From contig OY755178.1 of NCBI GenBank assembly GCA_963576735.1, positions 10,540,001 to 10,604,000 of the forward strand: a DNA stretch of 64,000 bases, read 5' to 3'. The notes under the pieces are model-generated. The model searched no databases, was not told the origin of the DNA, and saw only the letters and a list, made by a program, of their open reading frames with translations. This DNA is from Bedellia somnulentella (lineage: Eukaryota > Arthropoda > Insecta > Lepidoptera > Bedelliidae). The translations under genes were made by a program, and so were the position numbers. Below are positions 21,853 to 35,292 of this stretch, piece after piece. Numbering within the stretch: position 1 is the first letter of the stretch; every line of letters starts with the position of its first letter.

Positions 21853-22564
21853 CTTTCTAGTTAAAAGGTCGCTCGTCCTAGTTATGCTGACAGTAAGTTT
21901 ACCGATAAAAGATTAATCAGAGCTAACAATTGTTGATTTTCGTGTCAATTCCTGACTTATTTGTATAAATATATTTCTGAATAAGCGTAGTCTGAGGTAC
22001 TCATATATATATTTTCTTAACCACCTTTAGCCATGGTTAGGGAGTAACAGTGAATGAAAGAATTTGATTCCATAAGTTTGATATCAGTGTTGGAGCAATA
22101 AAATGTGCTGCTTACACCTGAGACAGTAAGTGAAATCATTTTTTTTTATTAAAATAAGTGCACGTGGTTTCATTTAAGAGCGCTTTATTTACTTCTATTT
22201 ATTAATTTCTTTGTTATGGTCTAAATAACATATCAATGAAACAGTGTTTCTGACCTATAGAAATGTTAGTAAAGTTTTACTAAATTCGTGATATTTTTTT
22301 ATAAGCCTAAGATAGTCCCGTATTGACTTTTAAGACTGCCATTGCCTATATATAACACCTAATTAGAGTTCGTGACTCAATGTGGACGTGAACTTTAATA
22401 ATACGTGATTTCTTTGTTTGCTATGGCACTTTTTTGTAATATTAATGGATATTGCTAAAAGATGTAAGACAAAAAGTGTTGAGGAATAGTTTTAAAAAAT
22501 ATGTATAATTAAAGTAAAGAGATTTTAACTAGCAATTTTGTAATGAATTTGGTTATCTACCAGA
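21853..22564. other. AT-rich stretch without genes
   Basis: Nothing recognised. Confidence 0.4.
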
Positions 22565-22568
22565 TTAA

Positions 22569-22703
22569 CGCCCGATTTCTGAATTGAGTATTCCAGCTGA
22601 ACAATTTAAGTATCGTTCTGTCGCATTGAAATCTTAACAACTGAATAAGACAAAATGATACTTAAGTCGTTTTCAGCTAGAATACTCAATTCAGAAATCA
22701 GGC
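22569..22703. mobile_element. MITE with TTAA target duplication
   Basis: 135 bp, made almost wholly of ~55-bp imperfect terminal inverted repeats (GATTTCTGAATTGAGTATTC and its complement), flanked by TTAA at 22565-22568 and 22704-22707. TTAA suggests a piggyBac-like or Kolobok-like source. Confidence 0.8.
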
Positions 22704-22784
22704 TTAAGACTATTGAGAAAAAAATCGCAGTAGTCGATCTAACCAATAAAAACTATTTGGTACATCTAATTGAGTTTGCGCTCT

Positions 22785-22990
22785 TATACGCGGGTAGGCC
22801 ACTTCTTTGTGATTGAAATCCTGGAGAACGGCTCGACCGATTTCAACAAAATTTGGCACAGTGACCAAGTAGACATTGTTTAGTATTGTACGGATATTGT
22901 CGCATGTCTAGATTGAACCTACCATTAAGGAATAATAACCGAAAAAATATTTTCCCATTGAATTTCAATAGAAAAAAGATAAATGTTTGT
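22785..22990 (+). repeat. Dispersed insect repeat fragment
   Basis: Contains GGAGAACGGCTCGACCGATT and CAACAAAATTTGGCACAG, a phrase commonly seen in insect repetitive DNA. Termini not seen. Confidence 0.45.
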
Positions 22991-23156
22991 TATTCAGAGC
23001 GCGACTTATAGCTTAAGACCGACTGCACAGAAGAAATACTGAGGTTTATCTAACTCGCTCAGCTCAATTCATTTCAATCGCCATTTGCATTGAAGTCCTA
23101 GTTAGACACTTTTTAAAGGGAATTTAACAAAATGGAAAATAACATCTAGTAACACA

Positions 23157-23334
23157 AGCTGTGTAGTGTCGGCTTAGAATAGCACTAACTCGTTTTTTTT
23201 CCTTGGGTGTACGTAAAAGGGAACTAAGGGTATCGAAGCTTTTTAATGGATTTTTGGTTGATGCGGTAGGAGACCCATTACCGACAACCTTTATTTTACC
23301 ATCTTTTTTCCACTGTACATCCAAAAGTGGCTGA
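23157..23334 (+). mobile_element. SINE-B, lacking its 3' end
   Basis: Good match from GCTGTGTAGTGTCGGC to AAAAGTGGCTGAG, then the similarity stops before the LINE-like tail. Confidence 0.78.
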
Positions 23335-24110
23335 GAATTTTTTTATATTGAAAATAGTCTGTATAGTTCCAATAATATATTGTTGGACATACAACCACTT
23401 TTATGGAATTGAATTTCTGAGCAAAAAGAAATAGAGATACGTTGGTTAGACCAAAAGAAAGAGGACAAAAAACTAATATGATTTCGTAAAAATTGCATAT
23501 CCGACCTAATGGCTCTGATGTCGAGAATTTTATGTACTCATACCAGCTCATAGACTCAAGCGACTGAGAGCTATCCAGCAGACGAACAAACTCACAGACA
23601 GACGGGCGTTGTGAAACTAGTGTTTCTCGTTGAAAAAAACTAAAACACCTAAGTGCACAATTTACAAATATAAAAATACAGACGAATAATATAAATTAAA
23701 AAAACAATAATTGAATCGTATTTAAAAATGCAAAGGTACCTCGTAATTTCAAAACGAATTCTAACAAAAGAAAAGTTTCCGTAATAAAGCAAAAAAGGCG
23801 GAAGTTCTATTCGTAGATTTTCCTGCAGGCAATTAGAAGTTTCTCGATGTATTATTTAAAAATGCCAGGCCAGAATTCATTAACGGTTTAGCGTAGCGTT
23901 GTGGATTAGCAGACACCGGGCAATTTACGAGCGAACCCTTAAATTAATTATGCAAATAATTGCACAACTAGTTGCTTTGTTCTTTATTTTTAGAGTGGAA
24001 ATATATTTTAATAAAAATATGGATGTCTAACTTAAGATTTTGCACTGTAACGATGGTTGATATATTTTTCTTTTACTTATAGATAAACGAGTTCATCTGC
24101 TTCACTGCCT
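23335..24110. other. Unique stretch with homeodomain/POU-like sites
   Basis: No gene. 23820-23990 is less AT-rich and holds TTAATTATGCAAATAATTGC at about 23943-23962, an octamer ATGCAAAT between TAATT motifs. A candidate enhancer by motif only. Confidence 0.3.
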
Positions 24111-24114
24111 AAGG

Positions 24115-24325
24115 AGCTTCGTAGCGTCGGCTTAAAAAAACATTAACACATTTCGTCTAGTGTGTTGACGGTGAGGCACTTTAGGGTTTTGTGGCTTTTC
24201 AGGTGATTGTTAGATGTCGTTGTTGAAAACCAATCAACCATTTCTCATTTAACGACGTCTGTGACCTAGTTTTTTAGGTTTTGGGTCCATGGGTCGCGGG
24301 TTTATAGACCGCTGAGAACATTCAA
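24115..24325 (+). mobile_element. SINE-B, old diverged copy
   Basis: GTAGCGTCGGCTTA at the start and GGGTTTATAGACCGCTGAG at the end, with weak similarity between. Confidence 0.5.
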
Positions 24326-24592
24326 TTTTATGATGATTATTATTTTTTAGCACCTTCCCCTAATTTTTAAGTACAGAATAATATTTCAGAAACACAAAAC
24401 TAATCTTGCTAACTTAGATGAAAACAGCATATTTGCCCAAATCCCAACTAAGGGGTTCAAATCCATTCCGGATAGTCTGAATTGAACCTAACGTCCTAAC
24501 TATTGCAACATAAAAGCAGTCCCAACTGTCCCATACATCCGAAACTTCGATTAAATCCCACAAGTGTCATATATTTTTCACTCTTTAAATAC

Positions 24593-24797
24593 ATACATAT
24601 ACTCGAGGCTATAAATCCCTAAAAGGGTAGACAGAGCTGAGCAATTAGAAATTCCTCAGCCACTTTTGGAAAGTTGAGTGGGAAAAAGATGGTAAAATAA
24701 AGTTTTTTAAAATTCGTTAGTCGCCTCTAACGTACACCAACCACAGCAAAAAAATGGGGTAGTGCTATTCTAAGGCAAGACTACACAGCAAAATCTT
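24593..24797 (-). mobile_element. SINE-B with target duplication
   Basis: Flanked by CTTTAAATAC at 24583-24592 and 24798-24807. Internal deletion where TTTTTGGGCGATGCGG should be. Confidence 0.88.
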
Positions 24798-25104
24798 CTT
24801 TAAATACGTGCATATTTCTCCAACACACCAACTAAAAGTGATAAATAACACTCACTGCCAACTGTGTCAAAACCGCACGTGTTCTAATCTGCTACACGTA
24901 CAAAACAAATAAAATATTCACTGCTCAACTCCGTTTGTGCTGCTTTGTCGAACATACCACGATTAGGTACTGTTCTACTGTTGCTGACTGATTGAGCTTT
25001 GAAATTTTCATTATGTTACAGAATAGGAAACATGTTAACAGAATGTTCTTTACAAAGACATATAGCTGATGTATAGTAATAGTTTATAAAGTTTTTTATT
25101 ACAT

Positions 25105-25255
25105 TAGTGTCGGCTTCAAAGCAACTAAGGAAATGGGGATTTTAAGCTCGTTGTGATGGAAACCATAAAATTTAGTACTTATTCGACCATGATACTTTAT
25201 CGGATGATATTGTTATGTCCTCAACTTCCAAAAGAGGGTGTAATTGTGTGTTGTG
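25105..25255 (+). mobile_element. SINE-B, old remnant
   Basis: TTAGTGTCGGCTT at the start and CTCAACTTCCAAAAG near the end. Confidence 0.4.
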
Positions 25256-25394
25256 CGTGCGATTGATTTTTGTGAAATTGAAAGATATAGATATAGATCT
25301 TTCACACACGCAAAGATAAGACTAAAATCAACATTGATAGCTCAAGGGAACATCACCACTTCTCAAGCAAAAGATGTTGAAATTTTCACGCGAG

Positions 25395-25530
25395 TGGTCA
25401 ATTGATACCATAGCTCATTTGACAGAGTGACGGGGGCGTATATCCGAATGTCGTGGGTTCATGTCCCGCTGGGGTCGAAATTTTTATGTCATTAATTGAT
25501 TAGTAATAATCCCCACAAGAGCCAAAGCCT
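25395..25530 (+). mobile_element. Family C, old copy
   Basis: Diverged tRNA-like core (GATACCATAGCTCATTTGAC, GTGGGTTCATGTCCC), then GTCGAAATTTTT and AGTAATAATCCCCACA. Confidence 0.65.
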
Positions 25531-25536
25531 AATTAT

Positions 25537-25790
25537 AAAATTTAGAGTTGGACCTACACCAACTAACTTTTTTTAGGACTTACGTATGGTTAATTTATCC
25601 AGAGAAAACTCTTACAACTGAGTTGTACTTAGTTATGTGACAGTGCATTCATACTAAACGGTAGGCCTGCCCCCTTCTACGTCAGTTCACTGTCCAAGCA
25701 AAACGTGGGCACTCAGAACTCAGGAGACAAGAACGTCACACGATATTCAGAAGTATTAGTAAATCTGGCGACCTTTAGGGGTTGACGGGA
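25537..25790 (+). mobile_element. SINE-A, old copy lacking the tRNA head
   Basis: GTTGGACCTACACCAA, TATGGTTAATTTATC, GTAGGCCTGCCCCC and AAAACGTGGGCACTC are recognisable. Confidence 0.65.
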
Positions 25791-25954
25791 TCAATATCGA
25801 GTAGTTTTATTCCTTAATTTAAGTCAAAATGGATCAATTCAACTCAGTGTCAATATAGAACACTGCAACACCATCTGGCATTAAAAATCAATGCTAGAAA
25901 AAGGATCGATTTCTGGATAAATAATTTGCCTTGTATATTAACAATTTTATGATG

Positions 25955-26065
25955 ATGTGAAATTTCTGCTAAGAATAGCACAACGCCATATCTTTTTGTG
26001 GGTTTTGTACTTTGTTATTTACAAGTACGGGGCTATTTAACTGATTGGTGAGCAATGGTCCCGAC
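25955..26065 (+). mobile_element. SINE-B, old 5' remnant
   Basis: Resembles the first ~110 bp of SINE-B (TAAGAATAGCACAACGCC, GGGGCTATTTAACTGATT). Confidence 0.45.
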
Positions 26066-27082
26066 GATATAACCTAGGTGGTACAACAATATGGACAGAG
26101 AGCTTGGAAAAGCTTTCGGAAAGCCAAAAGATACCAAGAGTAGTAGATCAATATGATTGTAAACTTCGCAGCAGCTATATGACCAGCTAGGACTCTATTA
26201 GATAATATGAAAAAAAGGTAAAAATGATAAAGGTATTTTTTTTAAATTGCTATAGCCTGTGCAATCCAAAAATTAAATATTTTATATTCACATATGAAAT
26301 CTTCAAAACAAAATCTTCTTTATATAATACCACTGGAAATAAAAAAGAGACATCAGTGGCGAAACAAAGGTTGTGCACTCACCTTAGCGTTTACTGGATG
26401 TGTAAGAACTATTACTCTTACAATACATATTATGACTCCATAATAACTAGCGAGAAATAACTAGACTTGTAACTGTAATAGACAAGTTCTATTCTTGATG
26501 ATATAGCTATATCCTTGATGGTGTAAATGCACACAGAAAACGTAATGAGAATTTGCATACAAATGTTGCAAATGAGAGAGAATAACGGTGCATTTTGCAT
26601 CAATCGTTTAACGGTAGGAATTACGGTTGTATAATTTTGTTCGTAAAAGTTGGTTATTAAATTAACAGTATGTTTCGAAATACTGGGACATTCCATTATA
26701 AAAAGATTGAAAGGGCTGAAAAGTTTGTAAACACTTCTGTTTGGGGTGGAATACTTTAATAAAATGTTCCAAACATACGAAGTGGAATGAGGTCCAGTAA
26801 ATTTGGTATGGCTAATAAATTTCTTAATTAAAATTGTATCGCTTTTGTGGTAGTAGAATATTGTTTACAAATTAATATCTAAGAATAAATAAGGAATTAA
26901 ATAAAAATGCCCAAATTAGTTTTGTATAAAACTCATTCTCATGTCATAACTGTATCCGGAAATAATCAATAAAATACTTTTCATCAAATTATAACATATA
27001 GAGACGGGAGTTTGAAGCAAAGATAAAAATAAACATCTACGAGGAATGTGAAGGAAAAGGGAAAAAAACGATTCTATAGGGT
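26066..27082. other. AT-rich stretch without genes
   Basis: Frames of 78-88 codons here have no recognisable domain and AT-driven composition. Nothing supported. Confidence 0.4.
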
Positions 27083-27138
27083 TTGCAAATGGGGATTGAT
27101 AGCCTCTGTCTACCGCGATGGGCATAAAGGGCGTCAGT
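27083..27138 (+). mobile_element. LINE 3' fragment
   Basis: GGGATTGATAGCCTCTGTCTACC resembles the LINE 3' end; short and diverged. Confidence 0.45.
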
Positions 27139-27892
27139 TGAAGTAAGTAATTAGGTTAGAAATAGTAGGTACACTCCAATATATTAAAGCAACAAATTTA
27201 ATATTGTATTATTCGTATACAATATTGTTTGATATAATTTGGTGCGACAAGCCTCAACGTTGAAAGACAGTGTTCGCCTCTCGAGACTCGACTTGTCGCA
27301 TCCAATTTGCAAAGATATTTTTAAGAGAAAACCTTCACGAACAGCTGACTTAAAAACAGCATCGGGAAAAAAACAGCAAATTGTTTTTTTCCTCCCGTAG
27401 CTTTCCCTTGTCAGAGTTCGATTTGACCCTTTTCGAAACGTCTGTGTGTTCAAGTAATCCTCTTGAAGCGAGGCGAAGAAATTCGATTTAGGAATTTGTG
27501 TGCTTGTTACGTATTTTCGCCCCTTTAAAGTATTTCGAGCAACATTCGGTAGATTCAGAAAAGGTGACAACAAATACAAAACGTTAATTAAATTACCTAT
27601 CTACTCATGGTTATAATCTTTACATGTGTGTGTCATTTCGGAAACCGTACCTGTTTATTCAATTTTAAATTTGAGCGGGATGATATATGATCAAATAAAG
27701 GAAAATAAGTGGTTGTGATTTATTACATCACCTGACAACTTAAGCAGGTGATCACCACATCTTCTCGTACAACACCCATTGAAATAGGTAGGTTAGTGTG
27801 ACTTTAAGATGGCACTACCCGGTTTTCATAATGTAATTAAGTTCATCGTTTTGTGATTAACATCTTAAGTATGCATATTATTTTACTCAACT
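27139..27892. other. Less AT-rich stretch with an orphan ORF
   Basis: A 131-codon minus-strand frame (27184-27579) covers a patch that is less AT-rich than its neighbours and matches no repeat family here. The translation shows no domain, no convincing hydrophobic or charged pattern, and no splice context. It could be a conserved non-coding element or a decayed exon. Confidence 0.25.
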
Positions 27893-28257
27893 CAATTCAA
27901 TTCAAAAGTTCACGGCGTATATCCCCAAAGGCAGTGGCGGAGGTGCTAATACTTTAGAACATCATATGAAATTGTCACCTGGTGTTCTGAGTACCCACGT
28001 TTTGTTTGGACAGTGTACTTACGTAATAGGGGGTAGGCCTTTCGTCATTTTGGACGAATATACTGCCACATGACATGAATGTAGTTACGTACCAATTATC
28101 ACTGTGGGTTTCTTCATGATGTTTTCCCTCACCGTAATAACCATGATAAATTAACCACACATATGTCTTTAGAAAAGACTAATTGGTGTAGGCCTGACCC
28201 GGGTTATGAGCCCTCATCGTCTGCACGATAAGCGGTTCTACCCACTGAGTTATTACA
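27893..28257 (-). mobile_element. SINE-A, full length
   Basis: From GTTCACGGCGTATATCCCC to a diverged tRNA head near CAGTGGGTAGAACC on the minus strand. Confidence 0.82.
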
Positions 28258-28439
28258 GACGGTTAAATATTTAAGCATTATTTTAATTTAAATAAAAGAA
28301 TTGCTTATGCATGTCTTCAAACTTATAATGAGTTTGCAAGTTTCCAACTTTGAAAGGTCATTTTACGGTGGCAGAGAAACTTATATTTCTGATCATAAAT
28401 TTGTTTTGATTTACCTTTATTATACCTGTTTGCCAGGTC

Positions 28440-28530
28440 TGTCGTCACTTTGTCCAAATAAACTGTCTTATGTGATGGCATGACTCAGTCATGTGAGTTT
28501 CCTCGCGATGTTTTCCTGACTGAGATGTAT
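28440..28530 (-). mobile_element. SINE-A fragment
   Basis: ACTCAGTCATGTGAGTTTCC and TCGCGATGTTTTCC match the SINE-A interior. Confidence 0.5.
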
Positions 28531-28963
28531 TTTTATCATTGGAACCATTTTAAGTGCAGGTATCGCAACAGAAATGAAAGCAAGGCATCAGATAGATTAT
28601 TTTACTTTTATTTCCTAGTTTGAATTGCGTATAAGACGTACTTAGCTATGGTTTTTGACTTGAAGTGTTTGTGCAAAGATCCCATTGCTACAAAAAAATA
28701 AAACTGAGTTCACGATACGGTTAAACACTAATCTATAATCTCTTGTTTGCCTTTGAGATATGGTGAGTTTATCGTAATCATATTTGTATATTTGATAGTT
28801 TCATCTAAAATGCCTACGCAACATGATGAAGTCCTACGACGGGCAAATGTTGGTGGAGTCGTGGCCTACCTGATTCAGCGACAGCTGGGTATGTCTCCCT
28901 CATGTCAGTGGACATGTTAGATAAGTGCAACTTCTATTCGGTCCAAAAGAGTTATATTTAAAA
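28531..28963. other. AT-rich stretch without genes
   Basis: Nothing recognised. Confidence 0.4.
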
Positions 28964-29805
28964 CTAGTGGATCGGCCCAGCTTCGCACGGGTAGCGTAGT
29001 TTTAAAAATATCTGAGGATTTTTCAATCACTGCTCAACCTTTGTGAAATTTAGCACAACTTATAGCAATCCTGAATATTTTAGCTTTGTGATTGTGAAAG
29101 CGCTTGAAACAAACAATCAGAGTTACAAACTTTGCATAAATCATACATATACTCACGGCTATCTTTTGCCCGCGCAACCATTACTAAAAAATAATCGTAA
29201 TAGCATGATTCAGTATTCCCGTGCGACGATAGGACTGTGGCTATGTACTATGTGCGTAGCTTATTTCATGAGTTTCTATGCCGATTCCTATGATTCTTTT
29301 TTTATTGTATAGGTAATAATGTAAACTTTTTTAAATGAGAGATGAATGAGAACTATAAACGTAAGAGTAAACAAACATAATCAGGATGCTCCGAACTGCT
29401 AAGCTATCAGGAGTTACACGTGTCATTGTGAGTCAACCATAAAATATAGATATATGCTCTTGAAGGATATTTTTTACACAATTTTATGTAAAATAATTCC
29501 ATCATACATAATTTCTATGTAACTTACCCCGTTTTCCCAAAATTTCCCAAAATCCCCCTTCAGTTCTCTGCTGAAAAGTACACTATAACTTGCCCAGTAT
29601 GAAAAATAATTCTACCAAGTTTCGTTAAAATCCGTCGAGTAGTTTTTGTTTCCATAAGGAACATACAAACCGACAGACAGACAGACAAAATTTTTACTGA
29701 TTGCATTTTTGGCATCAGTATCGATCACTAATCACCCCCTGATAGTTATTTTGAAAATATATTTAATGTACAGAATTGACCTCTTTACAGATTTATTATA
29801 AGTAG
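28964..29805 (-). mobile_element. Helitron H1, diverged copy
   Basis: 3' end CCACTAG at 28964 preceded by the GTGCGAAGCTGGG hairpin region; 5' end decayed (TACTTATAATAAATC without TCTA). Middle part rearranged relative to the 3952 copy and includes CATACATATACTCACGGCT at about 29142-29160, a tiny piece of the LINE/SINE-B 3' end. Confidence 0.8.
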
Positions 29806-29988
29806 TGTGGCGTTTTCTTGCTAGTTACGAAAGCCTCAATGTATGTTTATATGAATGTTGAATAACTAATTGAGATACCTTTTAACTCACTCTTATAACG
29901 AGTACTCTCAACTGAAATTCTGAAGTATAAATGCGTAGTCATGAAGAAATATTTGTCTAAACGATTTTCAGAAGCAAATGACTCTATA

Positions 29989-30025
<37 letters not shown>

Positions 30026-30182
30026 GCGTTACTCCGTCCGTCCGTATTCATGTCGTTACTTGTTCATTCTTATAGCTTGAGCATTGTCTCGACTTTGGTT
30101 CTATACTGTTATCAGTGCATCCAGGCGAGGCGGTGCGGTGGTTGTCCGAAGTAAAATGGATTTAAGAACACGTTTGGGAAGA
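29806..30182. other. AT-rich stretch with a 28-nt poly(A) run
   Basis: A run of A at 29992-30019 follows TATATA. It may be the tail of a retro-insertion or a simple microsatellite; no element body was identified on either side. Confidence 0.4.
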
Positions 30183-30290
30183 ATGATGAGTGTGAGGGAA
30201 GCAAGAGAGGTTTCTCAGGATCATACAAAGTAGCGATCGATAGTCTCTACCTACCCCAATGCGAATAAAGGTCATGGCTCTTAGTAAACT
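30183..30290 (+). mobile_element. LINE 3' fragment
   Basis: GCAAGAGAGGTTTCTCAGGA, GCGATCGATAGTCTCTACC and TACCCCAATG match the end of the LINE RT and its 3' region. Confidence 0.65.
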
Positions 30291-30615
30291 TTAAAGCTCA
30301 AAGCTGTAGCATTGTAATGCATCATATACTTTATCTTGATTTTCTTTAAAAAAACTTGTTGGCTATAATAAAGATGATTGATATCCAATATATCCCTTTT
30401 TGATAAACAGGTGCTCATACCTCTTGTTTATAATATTTAAAATAAAACCAAGTATTTTAACAATAAAATATTTATTTGATAATATAAAGTGTTTTTCAAA
30501 TTTTGGACAAAACCCGTCATTTAAACAATACAAAACAAAAACATTTAAATAGATGTTTACTAAATCATGATACTAAATCATATTAAGTATGTTTTAGCCC
30601 CTCTATATATATTTC
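30291..30615. other. AT-rich 3' flank of TTLL1
   Basis: No poly(T) tract that would mark a plus-strand view of a poly(A) tail. Nothing else recognised. Confidence 0.4.
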
Positions 30616-30621
30616 TTTATT
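30616..30621 (-). promoter_or_regulatory. AATAAA directly after the stop codon
   Basis: The minus strand reads TCA TAG AATAAAG: the polyadenylation hexamer begins on the base after the TTLL1 stop. If used, the 3' UTR would be only about 20-30 nt. Confidence 0.5.
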
Positions 30622-32157
<1,536 letters not shown>

Positions 32158-32527
32158 GAACTCAACTCAAGCGTTCACGCCGTATATCCCCAAAGGGGTT
32201 GGCAGAGGTGCAAAGGACAGATACTTCTAAACATCACGTGGTATCTCGTCACCTAGAGTTCAGAATACCCACGTTTTGCTTGGACAGTGTACTCGCGTGA
32301 TAGGAGGCAGGCCTATCGCCGTTTTGTACGAATACACTGTCACATGACTAAGTACAACTCAGCCATGTGGGTTTCCTCACGTTGTTTTCCCTCTCCATTA
32401 AAAACCAGGATAAATTAACCACACATATGTCTTTAGAAAAGACAAATTAGTGTAGGCCCAACCCGGGGTTTGAACACTCATAATCTGCACGATAAGCGAT
32501 GTTCTACCCACTGAGCTACCGCGGTTA
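32158..32527 (-). mobile_element. SINE-A, full length
   Basis: Ends near AACCGCGGTAGCTCAGTGGG on the minus strand, a well-preserved tRNA A box. Lies about 230 bp upstream of the TTLL1 start. Confidence 0.86.
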
Positions 32528-32859
32528 ATAAAACTATGCTGATATTGTTGTTATTGATACTCATTTCTAAGCTAAGTACGAATACCAAAACGAAAAGACT
32601 TTTGTAAACTACATAATTAAAATTAAAGTTACATTGGTATATACATAGATATTTGGACCATTATTTCCCGTTACTATAGGTAAAATTTATTGCCAATATA
32701 AACATACATTTTTTAAATTAATTATATCTACCTATAAATATATTCATACTTGTTGTTTCTCCTCTAGATATCTCCGTCTTTATCATCCTAACTTAACTTT
32801 TTCCCTAAGAATATTATAAAATTATTTGCAATTATTGGCACAACACTTTTTTATGAACG
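32528..32859. other. AT-rich stretch without genes
   Basis: Nothing recognised. Confidence 0.4.
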
Positions 32860-33065
32860 GTCGGACGGTCTAGAATAGCACTCACCTATTCTTACCGTGT
32901 GTTTCAAAAAAGGTGATATAAGGTTTTAGGTATATTTATTTGATTGCTGGAACATCAACAATTCTTTATTTTATTATACTTTACCAATTAAACCTCCAAT
33001 AGTGACTAAGGAATTTTCAATTTGGAAGCCCTGGCTTCACCTCTTTTTTTTATAGTCATGAGTAT
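32860..33065 (+). mobile_element. SINE-B, old copy
   Basis: GGTCTAGAATAGCACTCACC at the start and TATAGTCATGAGTATA at the end, diverged between. Confidence 0.6.
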
Positions 33066-33390
33066 ATTTGTTACTGAAACAATTTTAGAACGTATTTTCC
33101 GGATGGATTTGTGTGTAAAATACAAACTGGAAACCCTTAAAATATATACTACCAGTCTGAAATCCTACATAAATTTTCTTCAAAGCACTCTGAAAAAGCT
33201 TGCTGCTACAAAAAACACATTACGGGTCTACCTAAGCCTTGATTGATGTTGCGACGAATGAAAAAACATTTTTTGGTCCTTCCTTAAATTTAACAACCAT
33301 GCAAAATGAGATGTGATTTTTAGTTTTGATTTCAAACCACTTCAGCTTAGATAAGTTTACCAATTGACAATTGCAAAAGACAAGATATTA

Positions 33391-33804
33391 TGGCTGGTTT
33401 ACACAGTGCGAGCTGCTGCCTGGCAAGTAGACAGCTTCTCGGTTTGTCTACTCGTACGCCAGTAGCTTGGCTCGCCTTTGCTGTCTACACAACACCCAGT
33501 CCCAGTCCGAGTCGAGTCGCGATGTCCACGGGGTTCCACTCACAACTGTCCGGCTGGCACTGGCGAGCTACTGCCGAACGCGTCCAAACGATGCGAGCGA
33601 CGGCCGAGCCGCTGTCATGGGTGAGTTGCTGCCGGGCGAGCAGGCGAGTGAAAACAAAAAATGTTGAAGTAACTCGGATGCGAGCTACTGACCAACTCGC
33701 ACGTACGTGTTACTCGTAAGTTACGTCCAAACAGTGCGAGTTACTGCAGTGCAGCTACTCGGAAGGCTGACTCGTACACTAGCTCGCACTGTGTAAACCA
33801 GCCA
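33391..33804. mobile_element. Harbinger-like MITE, copy 1
   Basis: 414 bp, GC-rich. Terminal inverted repeats start TGGCTGGTTTACACAGTGCG. Flanked by TTA at 33388-33390 and 33805-33807, the 3-bp target typical of PIF/Harbinger. A 109-codon frame inside (33390-33719) is not considered coding. Confidence 0.82.
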
Positions 33805-33819
33805 TTACTTCTTTTCTAA

Positions 33820-34233
33820 AGGCTGGTTTACACAGTGCGAGCTGCTGCCTGGCAAGTAGACAGCTACTCGGTTTGTCTACTCGTCCGCCAGTAGCTCGGC
33901 TCGCCTTTGCTGTCTACACAATACCCAGTCCCAGTCCGAGTCGAGTTGCGATGTCCACGGGGTTCCACTCACAACTGTCCGGCTGGCACTGGCGAGCTAC
34001 TGCCGAACGCGTCCAAACGATGCGAGCGACGGCCGAGCCGCTGTCATAGGCGAGTTGCTGCCGGGCGAGCAGGCGAGTGAAAACAAAAAGTGTTGAAGTA
34101 ACTCGGATGCGAGCTACTGACCAACTCGCACGTACGAGTTACTCGTAAGTTACGTCCAAACAGTGCGAGTTACTGCAGTGCAGCTACTCGGAAGGCTGAC
34201 TCGTACGTTAGCTCGCACTGTGTAAACCAGCCA
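33820..34233. mobile_element. Harbinger-like MITE, copy 2
   Basis: Also exactly 414 bp and nearly identical to copy 1, same orientation, 15 bp away. Flanked by TAA at 33817-33819 and 34234-34236, so it is a separate insertion and not a tandem duplication. Confidence 0.82.
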
Positions 34234-34236
34234 TAA

Positions 34237-35060
34237 CTTGAACCTCTTTGTGATACCTAGGAACCTACTAGTGTATAAAATTAAGTAATTGAAATGTATG
34301 ATAATAACAGATTTATGCTTGATAATATAATAGAATAAAGATGGCAGTAAGAAAAACGATTATTATTTAGATTTAGGGAAATGCTGTATACAACATTAAG
34401 TTTACTAGCCCATATATTTTTAATTAAAAATAAATCTATCATTACCCATCCTTCACTTTGCCATCCTTTCTCTATTCAATTCTATTTTTTATGGCTACCT
34501 TTGTTCATAATTTAAAATCTGTGAAGAAGACGGGAATTAAGTATATTTGCAAAATATCAATGAGCTTCATCTAACTTGTAACAAGACAATGTGCAATCCA
34601 AGCCATTCCAGAAACTAAATGGAAGCAATTTCGTAAAACGTACTTTGTGGTTGCATTTTTCACGTTCACCAATAAAACACAATCACACTTCTAGTATTGG
34701 ATAAAAGTAAATTGTTGAACAACATACAGGTATGAAATTGAACTTACAACATAAATGTATAAATAACGATTTTTCTAACGTGAAGACTTAGCTAGAGCGT
34801 TTTGATCACCATTTTTCCTTAAACATTTTTTTGAATTATTATTAAAATATTACATATTTTACAATACGTTTATTCAATAGATTCAAATACGATATTTATA
34901 GTGTTCTAAGTATCCATGTATTCAATTTCGATTATAACGAGTATCGAGATTAGTAATGGCACTGAACTGCAAATGTAGCGTGTCAGTCAAATGGGCAACA
35001 ACCTTGTAAAAACAACCAGTAGTTTCTATTGCAGAGGTTGCAAAAATTTTAATGTTTTAC
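34237..35060. other. AT-rich stretch without genes
   Basis: Nothing recognised. Confidence 0.4.
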
Positions 35061-35292
35061 GTACATACATATACTCATGGCCATAAATCCAAAAATTGGG
35101 TAGAGCTAGAAACTCCTCAGCCACATTTGAAAGTTGATAGGGGACAAGATGGTAGAAATAAAGTATCGATGGTGATAGGTCTCCAATCGCATCGAATAAA
35201 AACCACTTAAAAAGCCCCATACCCTTAGTCGCCTCTTACGACACCTCTGGTAGAAAGGGGTAGTGACATTCTAAGCTGGCACTATACGGTGA
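35061..35292 (-). mobile_element. SINE-B copy
   Basis: From ACATACATATACTCATGGCC to AGCTGGCACTATACGG. Confidence 0.82.

Noticed and set aside
33390..33719. 109-codon frame in GC-rich DNA
   Set aside because: Lies inside a MITE; the twin copy has the same composition without preserving a meaningful protein.
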